From NCBI GenBank assembly GCA_036267635.1, contig DATAVR010000047.1:62001-126000 (forward strand): DNA of 64,000 nt, given 5' to 3'. Of this stretch, positions 1-7,893 are shown piece after piece; within the stretch, counting starts at the first letter, position 1; every line of letters begins with the position of its first letter. The stretch comes from JADGRB01 sp036267635 (GTDB taxonomy: Bacteria; Myxococcota_A; Polyangia; Fen-1088). Both the position numbers and the translations under genes were made by a program. Under the pieces are notes generated by a model, which was not told the origin of the DNA, made no database searches, and saw nothing but the letters and a program-made list of their open reading frames with translations.

Positions 1-1
1 T

Positions 2-1018
2 GGTCTGGTGGGTCTTGGTTTGGCCGCGGCGTTGCTGGCGACGCGGACGGTGCCGGCGCGCGCGGCAAGGTCGGATGGCACGGTGAAGCTGCTCAACGTC
101 TCCTACGATCCGACGCGCGAGCTCTATCAAGACGTCAACGCGGCGTTCGGGAAGCAGTGGCAACAGAAGACCGGACAGGCGGTCAGCATCAGCCAGTCCC
201 ACGGCGGTTCGGGAAAACAGGCGCGCTCGGTGATCGACGGCCTCGACGCCGACGTGGTGACGCTGGGGCTGGCCTACGACATCGACGCCATCGCCGAGCA
301 GTCGGGGCGCATCGCCAAGGACTGGCAGAAACGCCTGCCGGACGACAGCGCCCCCTACACCTCGACGATCGTCTTCGTCGCGCGCAAGGGGAACCCCAAG
401 GGGATCCGTGACTGGGACGATCTGGCCAGGCCCGGCACCGTGGTGGTGGCTCCCAACCCCAAGACCTCGGGCGGCGCGCGCTGGGCTTATCTGGCGGCCT
501 GGGGCTACGCGCTCCAGAGGCCGGGCGGCAGCGACGCGGCCGCGCGCGAATTCGTCCGCAAGGTCTACAAGAACATCCCGGTGCTCGACTCGGGCGCGCG
601 CGGCTCGACGACCACCTTCGGCCAGCGCGGCATCGGCGACGTGCTGGTCTCCTGGGAGAACGAGGCCTACCTGCTGGTCGGCGAGCTCGGCAAGGACAAG
701 TTCCAGATCGTCAACCCCAGCACCAGCATCCTGGCCGAGCCGCCGGTCGCCGTCGTCGACAGGAACGTCGACAAGCACGGCACGCGGGCGGTGGCCGAGG
801 CGTACCTCGAGTTCCTCTACAGCGACGAGGGGCAGGAGCTGGCGGTCAAGAACCACTACCGGCCGCGCAGCGCCGCCGTCGCCGCCAAGCACGCCGGCGC
901 CTTCCCCAAGATCAAGCTGTTCACCATCGATCAGCTGTTCGGCGGGTGGCGGAAGGCGCAGGCCACCCACTTCGCCGACGGTGGCACCTTCGATCAGATC
1001 TACCAGCCCGGATCATGA
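2..1018 (+). CDS. Sulfate/thiosulfate ABC transporter periplasmic binding protein (5' end cut by window)
   Basis: Periplasmic sulfate or thiosulfate receptor of the CysP/Sbp family, which delivers the anion to the CysT/CysW permease. The frame is open to the window edge. What is visible begins inside a hydrophobic signal-peptide core (LGLAAALLATRTVPARA), so the positively charged start lies upstream; a GTG at 8 is unlikely to be the true start. Family hallmarks are NVSYDPTRELYQDVN just after the signal peptide, SHGGSGKQARSVIDGLDADVV, and a conserved GGARWAYLAAWGYA block. The stop overlaps the start of the next gene (ATGA), so the transporter genes are translationally coupled. Sulfate versus thiosulfate preference cannot be read from the sequence. 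Confidence 0.93.
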   Translation, partial: GLVGLGLAAALLATRTVPARAARSDGTVKLLNVSYDPTRELYQDVNAAFGKQWQQKTGQAVSISQSHGGSGKQARSVIDGLDADVVTLGLAYDIDAIAEQSGRIAKDWQKRLPDDSAPYTSTIVFVARKGNPKGIRDWDDLARPGTVVVAPNPKTSGGARWAYLAAWGYALQRPGGSDAAAREFVRKVYKNIPVLDSGARGSTTTFGQRGIGDVLVSWENEAYLLVGELGKDKFQIVNPSTSILAEPPVAVVDRNVDKHGTRAVAEAYLEFLYSDEGQELAVKNHYRPRSAAVAAKHAGAFPKIKLFTIDQLFGGWRKAQATHFADGGTFDQIYQPGS

Positions 1019-1899
1019 CGACGGCTGCGATCGAGGCTCCCGCGGGTGGCGTCACGCGCCGCGCGCCTTCGCGGGGGAGCCTGCCCGGCTTCGGGCTGTC
1101 GCTGGGAATGACGCTCACCTTCCTTTCCTTGGTGGTGTTGATCCCCCTGTCGGGGTTGGTCTGGAAGACGGCCTCGCTCGACGGCGCGGCGCTGGCGCAC
1201 GCGGTGCTGTCGCCGCGGGCGCTGGCGGCGTATCGCCTCAGCTTCGGCGCGGCGCTGGTGGCGGGGACCGTGAACGTGGTGTTCGGCGTCCTCCTCGCCT
1301 GGGTGTTGACCCGCTACGACTTCCCCGGGCGCTCCCTGGTCGACGCGGCGATCGATCTGCCGTTCGCCTTGCCGACCGCGGTGGCAGGGATCGCGCTCAC
1401 CACTCTCTACGTCGAGCAAGGATGGCTGGGGCGCTTTCTCGAGCCGCACGGGATCAAGGTCGCGTTCGCGCCGGCGGGGGTGGCGGTGGCGATGGTCTTC
1501 GTCGGGCTTCCGTTCGTGGTGCGGACCGTCCAACCGGTCCTGATGGATCTGGATCTCCACATGGAAGAGGTCGCGGCGACGCTGGGGGCCTCGCGCCTCT
1601 ACACGCTGCGCAAGGTGATCGTGCCGGCGGTGCTGCCGGCGGCGCTGAGCGGGTTCGCGCTGGCGTTTGCGCGGGCCGTCGGTGAGTACGGTTCGGTCGT
1701 CTTCATCTCCGGGAACATGCCGGGGAAGACCGAGATCGCGCCGCTCTTGATCGTCACCAAACTGGAGCAGTTCGACTACGCCGGGGCGACGGCGATCGCC
1801 CTGGTGATGCTGCTGGCGTCGTTCGTCGCGCTCTTCGCCATCAACATTTTGCAGGCCCGCATCGGACGGGTGGGGCGCATCGGGAGGGGGAGCCGATGA
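1015..1899 (+). CDS. cysT: Sulfate/thiosulfate ABC transporter permease CysT
   Basis: Inner-membrane permease subunit of the sulfate importer, 294 aa. The chosen ATG at 1015 overlaps the TGA of the binding-protein gene by four bases; an in-frame extension to 946 would run into that gene and is rejected. Several hydrophobic helices are visible, beginning around residue 25. The cytoplasmic EAA loop that docks the ATPase is clear (EEVAATLGASRLYTLRKVIVPAVLP), followed by ARAVGEYGSVVFISGNMPGKT, a strong CysT/CysW signature. The gene is followed by cysW with another four-base overlap. No ATPase (CysA) gene follows in this window. Confidence 0.95.
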   Translation: MTTAAIEAPAGGVTRRAPSRGSLPGFGLSLGMTLTFLSLVVLIPLSGLVWKTASLDGAALAHAVLSPRALAAYRLSFGAALVAGTVNVVFGVLLAWVLTRYDFPGRSLVDAAIDLPFALPTAVAGIALTTLYVEQGWLGRFLEPHGIKVAFAPAGVAVAMVFVGLPFVVRTVQPVLMDLDLHMEEVAATLGASRLYTLRKVIVPAVLPAALSGFALAFARAVGEYGSVVFISGNMPGKTEIAPLLIVTKLEQFDYAGATAIALVMLLASFVALFAINILQARIGRVGRIGRGSR

Positions 1900-2705
1900 A
1901 GGATCCACGCTGGCTCCGCTGGTCGCTGCTGGCGCTCGCGCTCGGTTTTCTTCTCCTGTTCGTCGGGCTCCCCATCGCCACCGTGTTCGTCGAAGCTTTT
2001 CGCAAGGGGTCGGCGGCCTATCTGGAGGCGATCCGCGATCCGGAGACGCTGTCGGCGGTCAAGCTGACGCTGCTCACCGCGGCCATCTCGGTCCCCGGCA
2101 ACCTGGTGTTCGGCATCGCGGCGTCGTGGCTCATCGCCAAGTATCGGTTCCCCGGCAAAGGGACGCTGCTGACGCTGATCGATCTGCCGTTCAGCGTCTC
2201 GCCGGTGATCGCCGGCTTGATCTTCGTGCTGCTGATGGGGGCGCGCGGCGCGCTGGGACCGTTCTTCGAGCGGCACGATCTGCACGTCATCTTCGCGGTG
2301 CCGGGGATCGTCCTGGCGACGACGTTCATCACCTTCCCCTTCGTGGCGCGCGAGATCCTCCCCATCATGCAAGACCTCGGCAACGACGAGGAGGAGCAGG
2401 CGCTCACGCTGGGGGCCAGCGGCTGGCAGATCCTCTTGCGGGTCACCCTGCCCAAGGTCCGCTGGGGGATCCTCTACGGCGTCATCCTGTGCAACGCGCG
2501 GGCGATGGGCGAGTTCGGCGCGGTGTCGGTCGTCTCGGGGCACATCCGCGGCCAGACCAACACCGTCCCGTTGCAGGTCGAGATTCTCTACAACGAATAC
2601 AACCTTTCAGGCGCGTTCGCCGTGGCGTCGATCCTGACCATCCTGGCGCTCGGCACCCTGGCCGGGAAGAAGCTGATCGAATCGCGCATCCGGGTGCGGG
2701 CCTGA
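1896..2705 (+). CDS. cysW: Sulfate/thiosulfate ABC transporter permease CysW
   Basis: Second permease subunit of the sulfate importer, 269 aa, expected to pair with CysT in the inner membrane. The ATG at 1896 overlaps the end of cysT (ATGA). The EAA loop reads EEQALTLGASGWQILLRVTLP, followed by NARAMGEFGAVSVVSGHIRG and the CysW-type tail QTNTVPLQVEILYNEYN. Length and helix count are normal for the family. The usual next gene, cysA, is missing; a short lipoprotein gene comes instead. Confidence 0.95.
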   Translation: MKDPRWLRWSLLALALGFLLLFVGLPIATVFVEAFRKGSAAYLEAIRDPETLSAVKLTLLTAAISVPGNLVFGIAASWLIAKYRFPGKGTLLTLIDLPFSVSPVIAGLIFVLLMGARGALGPFFERHDLHVIFAVPGIVLATTFITFPFVAREILPIMQDLGNDEEEQALTLGASGWQILLRVTLPKVRWGILYGVILCNARAMGEFGAVSVVSGHIRGQTNTVPLQVEILYNEYNLSGAFAVASILTILALGTLAGKKLIESRIRVRA

Positions 2706-2730
2706 TGCCATGAACCCGACGAGGAGACCC

Positions 2731-2976
2731 ATGAAGCGGACAGCAGCAGCGGCAGTTGTTTCTTTCAACTTGGCTTGCTTGGCTTGGATCTTGGTTTTGA
2801 CCTTGGCGGCGACCGGGGTGGTGGGCTGCGGCGGCTCGCAGAGCCTTCCGGGCGTGGACGGCGGCGCCGGGCCGAGTGGAAAAGCGGGTGGGGGTGGCGC
2901 GGCGGGTGGAAAAGCTGGCGGTGGCGGGGCGGCCGGCGGCAACAGCGGCTCAGGCGGAGGCGGCGGCGGCGCCTGA
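2731..2976 (+). CDS. Small Gly-rich lipoprotein
   Basis: Predicted lipoprotein of 81 aa with no recognised function. It has a basic start (MKRT), a hydrophobic stretch of about 25 residues and a lipobox ending VVGC near residue 31. The mature part is almost entirely Gly/Ala/Lys/Ser in a GGxGGAAGGKAGGGG pattern ending at a TGA. The start at 2731 is chosen because GAGGAG lies four bases upstream; an in-frame ATG at 2710 would add seven residues. It lies 25 bases downstream of cysW on the same strand. The pattern matches the Gly-rich linkers of other lipoproteins in this window, but no folded domain follows it here. Confidence 0.6.
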   Translation: MKRTAAAAVVSFNLACLAWILVLTLAATGVVGCGGSQSLPGVDGGAGPSGKAGGGGAAGGKAGGGGAAGGNSGSGGGGGGA

Positions 2977-3039
2977 GCACCGTCGGTCGGGCGTGAGCCT
3001 TCGCGACGGCGTCAGGCTACTTCCACAGTTAGAAAGGTA

Positions 3040-3062
3040 GGCCCGGGGATCACCTCCGGGCC
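3040..3062 (+). terminator. Inverted repeat, possible weak terminator
   Basis: A perfect 7-bp inverted repeat, GGCCCGG and CCGGGCC, separated by nine bases. It lies between the small lipoprotein gene and the sugar-acid operon. There is no T tract, so it may be a transcript-stabilising or attenuating hairpin rather than an intrinsic terminator. Confidence 0.35.
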
Positions 3063-3136
3063 GCTTGGCGCCGCGGCGCCGCACGCTCTATGATCGACCA
3101 GTTTTCGACGACGACCCGCGCGGGGGCGCGCTGAAC

Positions 3137-3988
3137 ATGCCTTCGCCTTCCACCACTCCAGAAGAGATCCGAGCCGCTTACGACTTCGCCGGTCGGACGG
3201 CGGTGATCACCGGCGGCTCCGGCGTCCTCGGCGCCGAGATGGCGCGGGCGCTGGCGGCCTGCGGCGCCGATGTGGTCTTGCTCGGCCGCAACGTCGCGCG
3301 CGCCGAGCAGGTGATCGCCACCTTCGGGAAGTCATCGGCCGGCAAGCACCAGGCGCTGGCGGCCGACGTGCTCGACCGGCCGGCGCTGGACGAGGCCTGC
3401 CGGCGGGTGCTCGATGAGCGCGGAAAGATCGACTTTCTCGTCAACGGCGCCGGTGGGAACGATCCGCGCGCGACCACCACGCCGGACGCGCGCTTCTTCG
3501 ACGTGCCGATTGCCGCCTGGCAGACGGTGACCAACCTGAACCTCCTGGGGACGATCCTGCCGTCGCAGGTGTTCGCGCGGCCGATGGCCGAGCGCAAGGA
3601 GGGCGTGATCCTCAATGTCTCGTCGGTGAACGCCTCGCGGCCGCTCACTCGCATCGCCGCCTATTCGGCCAGCAAGGCGGGGATCAGCAACTTCACGCAG
3701 TGGTTGGCCGTCCACCTGGCGCAGGAGTATTCGCCGAACATCCGCGTCAACGCGCTCATGCCGGGGTTCTTCCTGACGGAGCAAAATCGGTTCCTGTTGA
3801 CCGACAAAGAGACCGGGGCGCTCACCGCGCGCGGCAAGAAGATCCTCGACCACACGCCGATGGCGCGGTTCGGGACGCCGGAGGATCTGACGGGCGCGCT
3901 GCTCTGGCTGCTGTCGCCGGCGTCGAAGTTCGTCACCGGGGTGGTCGTCCCGGTCGACGGCGGGTTCACCGCCTACTCCGGGGTCTGA
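3137..3988 (+). CDS. SDR oxidoreductase, D-mannonate oxidoreductase (fructuronate reductase) type
   Basis: NAD(P)-dependent short-chain dehydrogenase of 283 aa, probably interconverting D-fructuronate and D-mannonate or a related ketose/aldonic acid pair. The nucleotide-binding GGSGVLG is at residues 26-32. The catalytic triad is visible: Ser near 162-163, Tyr176 and Lys180 (YSASK). The blocks NGAGGNDPRATT, LPSQVFARPM, IRVNALMPGFFLTEQN and the tail VDGGFTAYSGV are typical of the UxuB/YjmF-type mannonate oxidoreductase branch rather than general SDRs. The ATG at 3137 gives the normal N-terminus; an upstream in-frame TTG at 3065 would add a non-conserved leader. It is first in an eight-gene operon, four bases before the LarA homologue. 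Confidence 0.8.
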   Translation: MPSPSTTPEEIRAAYDFAGRTAVITGGSGVLGAEMARALAACGADVVLLGRNVARAEQVIATFGKSSAGKHQALAADVLDRPALDEACRRVLDERGKIDFLVNGAGGNDPRATTTPDARFFDVPIAAWQTVTNLNLLGTILPSQVFARPMAERKEGVILNVSSVNASRPLTRIAAYSASKAGISNFTQWLAVHLAQEYSPNIRVNALMPGFFLTEQNRFLLTDKETGALTARGKKILDHTPMARFGTPEDLTGALLWLLSPASKFVTGVVVPVDGGFTAYSGV

Positions 3989-3992
3989 ACGG

Positions 3993-5273
3993 ATGACCGG
4001 AAGGGGCGCCCAGGGGAGCAGGCTCGACGAGGCGGCGGTGCGCGCGCTCTGCGGCGAGGAGATCGCCAAGTGGGGTTTGGCGGGCAAGCGCGTGCTGGCG
4101 ATCGTCCCCGACCATACGCGAACGGCGCCGATCGATCTGATGTTCCGCGTCCTCGACGAGGTGGTGCGGGGCGCCGGCGCGACGGCGTTCGACGTCCTCA
4201 TCGCGCTCGGGACGCACCCGGCGATGAGCGACGAGGCGATCAACCAGCGGCTCGGCCTGACGCCGGTCGAGCGCCGCGGGAAATATGCCCGCACCAAGAT
4301 CTTCAACCACGCCTGGAACGATCCGTCGGCGCTGGCCTCGATCGGGACGATCAGCGAAGAGGAGGTCGCCGAGATCTCGGGCGGCCTGATGCGCGAGCGG
4401 GTCGACGTCACCATCAACAAGCTGGCGCTCGAGTACGATCTCCTGCTCATCGTGGGGCCGACCTTCCCGCACGAGGTGGTGGGGTTCTCCGGCGGCAACA
4501 AGTACCTCTTCCCGGGGATCGGCGGGCCCGAGATCCTGAACATGTTCCACTGGCTGGGCGCGCTCATCACCAACCCGTCGATCATCGGGACCAAGTACAC
4601 GCCCGTGCGTGCGGTGGTCGACCGGGCGGCGGCGCTGGTGCCGGTCGAGCGAAAGTGCGTCAGCTTGGTCGTCGAGGGGGCCGCGCTGGCGGGACTCTAC
4701 TTGGGCGCGCCCGAAGAGACGTGGGAGGCCGCCTCGACGCTCTCCAGCCAGATTCACGTCATCTACAAGGACCACGCCTACAAGAGCGTCTTGTCGTGCG
4801 CGCCGCCGATGTACGACGAGCTCTGGGTGGGCGGCAAGTGCGCCTACAAGCTGGAGCCGGTGGTCGCGGACGGCGGCGAGATCGTCATCTACGCCCCCCA
4901 CATCCACGAGATCTCGGTCGTGCACGGCGCGCTGATCCGCCAGATCGGCTACCACGTGCGCGACTATTTCCTGAAGCAGCCGGGCCGATTCCCCGGCGTG
5001 CCGCGCGGCGTGCTGGCGCACGCAACCCACGTCAAGGGGATCGGCCGCTACGAAGACGGCATCGAAACGCCACGCATCACGGTGACGCTGGCGACCGGAA
5101 TCAGCGCCGCGGAGTGCCGCGCCGTGAACCTCGGCTACCGCGACCACCGCAGCATCGACGTCGCCGACTGGAAAGACCGCGAGGACGAAGGCCTCCTCTA
5201 CGTCCCCAAGGCGGGGGAGATCCTTTATCGCTTGAAGAACGATCCGTTCACGACTACGAGGATGCCGACATGA
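3993..5273 (+). CDS. LarA-family nickel-pincer hydroxyacid racemase/epimerase
   Basis: Member of the LarA superfamily (426 aa), whose enzymes racemise or epimerise alpha-hydroxyacids by hydride transfer to a nickel-pincer nucleotide. By motif and spacing, residues known in Lactobacillus LarA are present: PDHTR with D40 and R43 (D72, R75), H75 in ALGTH (H108), H160 (H174), the cofactor-attaching Lys170 in GFSGGNK (K184) and H186 (H200). K282 fits K298, but the Gln295 position seems replaced. The neighbours handle hexuronic and hexonic acids, so a C2 epimerisation such as D-mannonate/D-gluconate is more likely than lactate racemisation. The larBCE cofactor genes are not in the window. Its stop overlaps the next start (ATGA). 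Confidence 0.85.
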   Translation: MTGRGAQGSRLDEAAVRALCGEEIAKWGLAGKRVLAIVPDHTRTAPIDLMFRVLDEVVRGAGATAFDVLIALGTHPAMSDEAINQRLGLTPVERRGKYARTKIFNHAWNDPSALASIGTISEEEVAEISGGLMRERVDVTINKLALEYDLLLIVGPTFPHEVVGFSGGNKYLFPGIGGPEILNMFHWLGALITNPSIIGTKYTPVRAVVDRAAALVPVERKCVSLVVEGAALAGLYLGAPEETWEAASTLSSQIHVIYKDHAYKSVLSCAPPMYDELWVGGKCAYKLEPVVADGGEIVIYAPHIHEISVVHGALIRQIGYHVRDYFLKQPGRFPGVPRGVLAHATHVKGIGRYEDGIETPRITVTLATGISAAECRAVNLGYRDHRSIDVADWKDREDEGLLYVPKAGEILYRLKNDPFTTTRMPT

Positions 5274-6370
5274 CCCAAGCAGGCCCCGGAGCCCTCAAGA
5301 TTCGCGCCGACGGCGCGCTCGATTTTCTCAGCCTGGGGGCGCTGGTTCATCGCCTCGATCCGGGCATCATCCCGTTCCGCAAGGCCAGCCACTGCGACAT
5401 CCACGTCAGCGGCGGCGAGTTCAACGTGGCGGCCAACCTGGCCGACTGCTTCGGGATGAACGCCGGTCTCGCCAGCGCCATGGTCGACTACCCGATCGGC
5501 GACCTCATCGCCGAGCGCGTCCGGGCCATGGGCGTGCGCCCCTTCTACAAGCGCTTTTCGCACAACGGCGTCAACGGCCCCAACATGGCGACCGTCTACA
5601 GCGATCGCGGCGCCGGTGTGCGCGCGCCGGTGGTGTTCTACAACCGGTCCAACGAGGCGGCCGCGCAGCTCAAGCCGGGCGACTTCGACTGGAAGGCGAT
5701 CTTCGGCGCCAACGTGGGCGTCCGCTGGTTCCACAGCGGCGGCATCTTCGCCGCGCTCTCCGAGACGACCGGCGCGCTCATCGCCGAGGGGATGAGGGCG
5801 GCCAAGGCGGCCGGCGCGGTCACCAGCTTCGATCTCAACTTTCGCGAGAAGCTCTGGAACCTGTGGGGCGGCCAAAAAATCGCCGTGGAGGTGGTCGAGC
5901 GGATCGTCGAGAACGTCGACGTGCTGGTCGGCAATGAAGAGGATCTCCAGAAAGGCCTCGGGATCGCCGGACCGGAGGTGGCGGCGAAATCCAAGCTCGA
6001 TCCCTCCGCTTTTGTCGACATGATCGACAAAGTCGTGGCCAAGCACCCGCACGTCAAGGTGGTCGCCACCACGCTGCGCGAGGTGCACTCGACCAACCGG
6101 CACAGCTGGAGCGCAGTGGCCTGGGAGGGCGGCAAGACCCACCTGGCGCCGACCGCGGAGCTGGATGTGGTCGATCGGGTGGGCGGCGGCGACGGGTTCG
6201 CGGCCGGATTCATCTACGGGATGCTCTCGGGCGCCCCGCCCGAGGAGGCCGTCAAGCTGGGGTGGGCGCATGGAGCCTTGCTCACGACCTTCCCAGGCGA
6301 TACGACCATGGCCACGCTGGACCAGGTCCGGGCCTTCGCCAAGGGGGGCTCGGCGCGGATCCAGCGCTGA
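5270..6370 (+). CDS. PfkB-family sugar (acid) kinase
   Basis: Ribokinase/PfkB-fold kinase of 366 aa that phosphorylates a sugar or sugar acid with ATP. The N-terminal substrate-lid motif SGGEFNVAANLA is at about residues 47-58. The anion-hole and catalytic-base motif is DRVGGGDGFAAG with Asp308, the GGGD variant seen in 2-keto-3-deoxygluconate kinases rather than the usual GAGD. The substrate could be gluconate (giving 6-phosphogluconate for the next enzyme) or 2-keto-3-deoxygluconate; no KDPG aldolase is present to use the latter product. The ATG at 5270 overlaps the LarA stop by four bases. Confidence 0.85.
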   Translation: MTQAGPGALKIRADGALDFLSLGALVHRLDPGIIPFRKASHCDIHVSGGEFNVAANLADCFGMNAGLASAMVDYPIGDLIAERVRAMGVRPFYKRFSHNGVNGPNMATVYSDRGAGVRAPVVFYNRSNEAAAQLKPGDFDWKAIFGANVGVRWFHSGGIFAALSETTGALIAEGMRAAKAAGAVTSFDLNFREKLWNLWGGQKIAVEVVERIVENVDVLVGNEEDLQKGLGIAGPEVAAKSKLDPSAFVDMIDKVVAKHPHVKVVATTLREVHSTNRHSWSAVAWEGGKTHLAPTAELDVVDRVGGGDGFAAGFIYGMLSGAPPEEAVKLGWAHGALLTTFPGDTTMATLDQVRAFAKGGSARIQR

Positions 6371-6431
6371 AACCCCTTCTTCGACAGACTTCCAACAACC
6401 TTCGCACGGAACGAAAAGGACAAACACGATC

Positions 6432-7883
6432 ATGGAAAAGGCGGACATCGGACTCGTCGGGTTGGCGGTGATGGGCGAGAACCTCATCCTCAACATGGAG
6501 AGCCGCGGCTACACCGTGGCGGTCTTCAACCGGACAGTCGAGAAGGTCGACAAGTTCATGGCCGGGCGGGCCAAGGGGAAGAAGATCGTCGGCGCCCACA
6601 CGCTGCAGGAGCTGGTCGGCTCGCTGAAGTCGCCGCGCAAGGTGATGCTGATGGTGAAGGCCGGGACGGCCGTCGACGAGTTCATCGATCACCTGACGCC
6701 GCTGCTCGACAAGGGCGACATCATCATCGACGGCGGCAACTCGCACTTCCCCGACACCATCCGGCGCACCAGGGCGCTGGAGGCCAAGGGGCTGCTCTAC
6801 ATCGGCACGGGGGTCTCGGGCGGCGAAGAAGGGGCGCTCAAGGGGCCGTCGATCATGCCGGGCGGCTCGCCCGCGGCCTGGCCGGCGGTGAAGCCGATCT
6901 TTCAGGCCATCGCCGCCAAGGTCGACGACGGAACGCCCTGCTGTGACTGGGTGGGCAGCGACGGCGCCGGCCACTTCGTGAAGATGGTCCACAACGGGAT
7001 CGAGTACGGCGACATGCAGCTCATCTGCGAGTCGTACCAAATCATGAAGGACCTCCTCGGCATGTCAGCCGACGAGATGCACCAGGTGTTCGCCGAGTGG
7101 AACAAGGGCGATCTCGACAGCTACCTGATCGAGATCACCCGCGACATCCTGAGCTTCAAGGACAAGGACGGCTCACCGCTGGTCGACAAGATCCTCGACA
7201 CCGCCGGGCAAAAAGGGACCGGCAAGTGGACCAGCGTGACCGCGCTCGATCTGGGGATCCCGCTGACGCTGATCAGCGAGGCGGTCTTCGCGCGCATCCT
7301 GTCGGCGACCAAGGACGAGCGGGTCGCGGCCTCCAAGATCCTGCGCGGGCCGAAGCTGTCGTTCACCGGCGATCGCAAGGCCTTCATCGCCGACGTCGGC
7401 CAGGCGCTCTACGCCTCGAAGATCGTGTCGTACGCGCAGGGCTACCAGATGATGCAGGCCGCGGCGGTGGAATATAAGTGGGACCTCAGCTACGGCGGCA
7501 TCGCGCTGATGTGGCGGGGCGGCTGCATCATCCGCTCGAAGTTCCTCGGCAAGATCAAAGAGGCCTACGACAAGGACCCCAAGCTCTCGAACCTGCTGCT
7601 GGCGCCGTTCTTCCAGCAGAAGATCGACGAGGCGCAGGAGGGGTGGCGGCGCGTGGTGGCGACGGCGGCGACGAACGGGATCTGGATCCCGGCCACGGCC
7701 ACCGCGCTCACCTACTTCGACGGCTTCCGCAACGGCCGGCTGCCGGCGAACTTGCTGCAGGCCCAACGCGACTACTTCGGCGCGCACCAGTACGAACGCG
7801 TCGACCAGCCGCGCGGGCAGTTCTTCCACACCAACTGGACCGGCCGGGGCGGGGACACGGCGTCGTCCGCCTACATCGTTTGA
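6432..7883 (+). CDS. gnd: 6-phosphogluconate dehydrogenase, decarboxylating
   Basis: Cytosolic enzyme of the oxidative pentose phosphate pathway, converting 6-phosphogluconate to ribulose 5-phosphate and CO2 with reduction of NADP+. At 483 aa it is the long form of the family. Visible motifs are the dinucleotide site GLAVMGENLILNMESRG near the start, GVSGGEEGALKGPSIMPGG, the active-site stretch GAGHFVKMVHNGIEYGDMQL with its catalytic lysine, and the C-terminal WRGGCIIRSKFL. An AAAAGGA sequence lies about 12 bases before the ATG. It is the fourth gene of the operon, 61 bases after the kinase gene. Confidence 0.97.
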   Translation: MEKADIGLVGLAVMGENLILNMESRGYTVAVFNRTVEKVDKFMAGRAKGKKIVGAHTLQELVGSLKSPRKVMLMVKAGTAVDEFIDHLTPLLDKGDIIIDGGNSHFPDTIRRTRALEAKGLLYIGTGVSGGEEGALKGPSIMPGGSPAAWPAVKPIFQAIAAKVDDGTPCCDWVGSDGAGHFVKMVHNGIEYGDMQLICESYQIMKDLLGMSADEMHQVFAEWNKGDLDSYLIEITRDILSFKDKDGSPLVDKILDTAGQKGTGKWTSVTALDLGIPLTLISEAVFARILSATKDERVAASKILRGPKLSFTGDRKAFIADVGQALYASKIVSYAQGYQMMQAAAVEYKWDLSYGGIALMWRGGCIIRSKFLGKIKEAYDKDPKLSNLLLAPFFQQKIDEAQEGWRRVVATAATNGIWIPATATALTYFDGFRNGRLPANLLQAQRDYFGAHQYERVDQPRGQFFHTNWTGRGGDTASSAYIV

Positions 7884-7893
7884 AAGGAGCTTG

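Noticed and set aside
5270..6370. Calling the PfkB protein simply 2-keto-3-deoxygluconate kinase
   Set aside because: The GGGD motif fits that group, but no dehydratase or KDPG aldolase is present and Gnd follows directly, so gluconate is an equally good substrate; a general name is safer.
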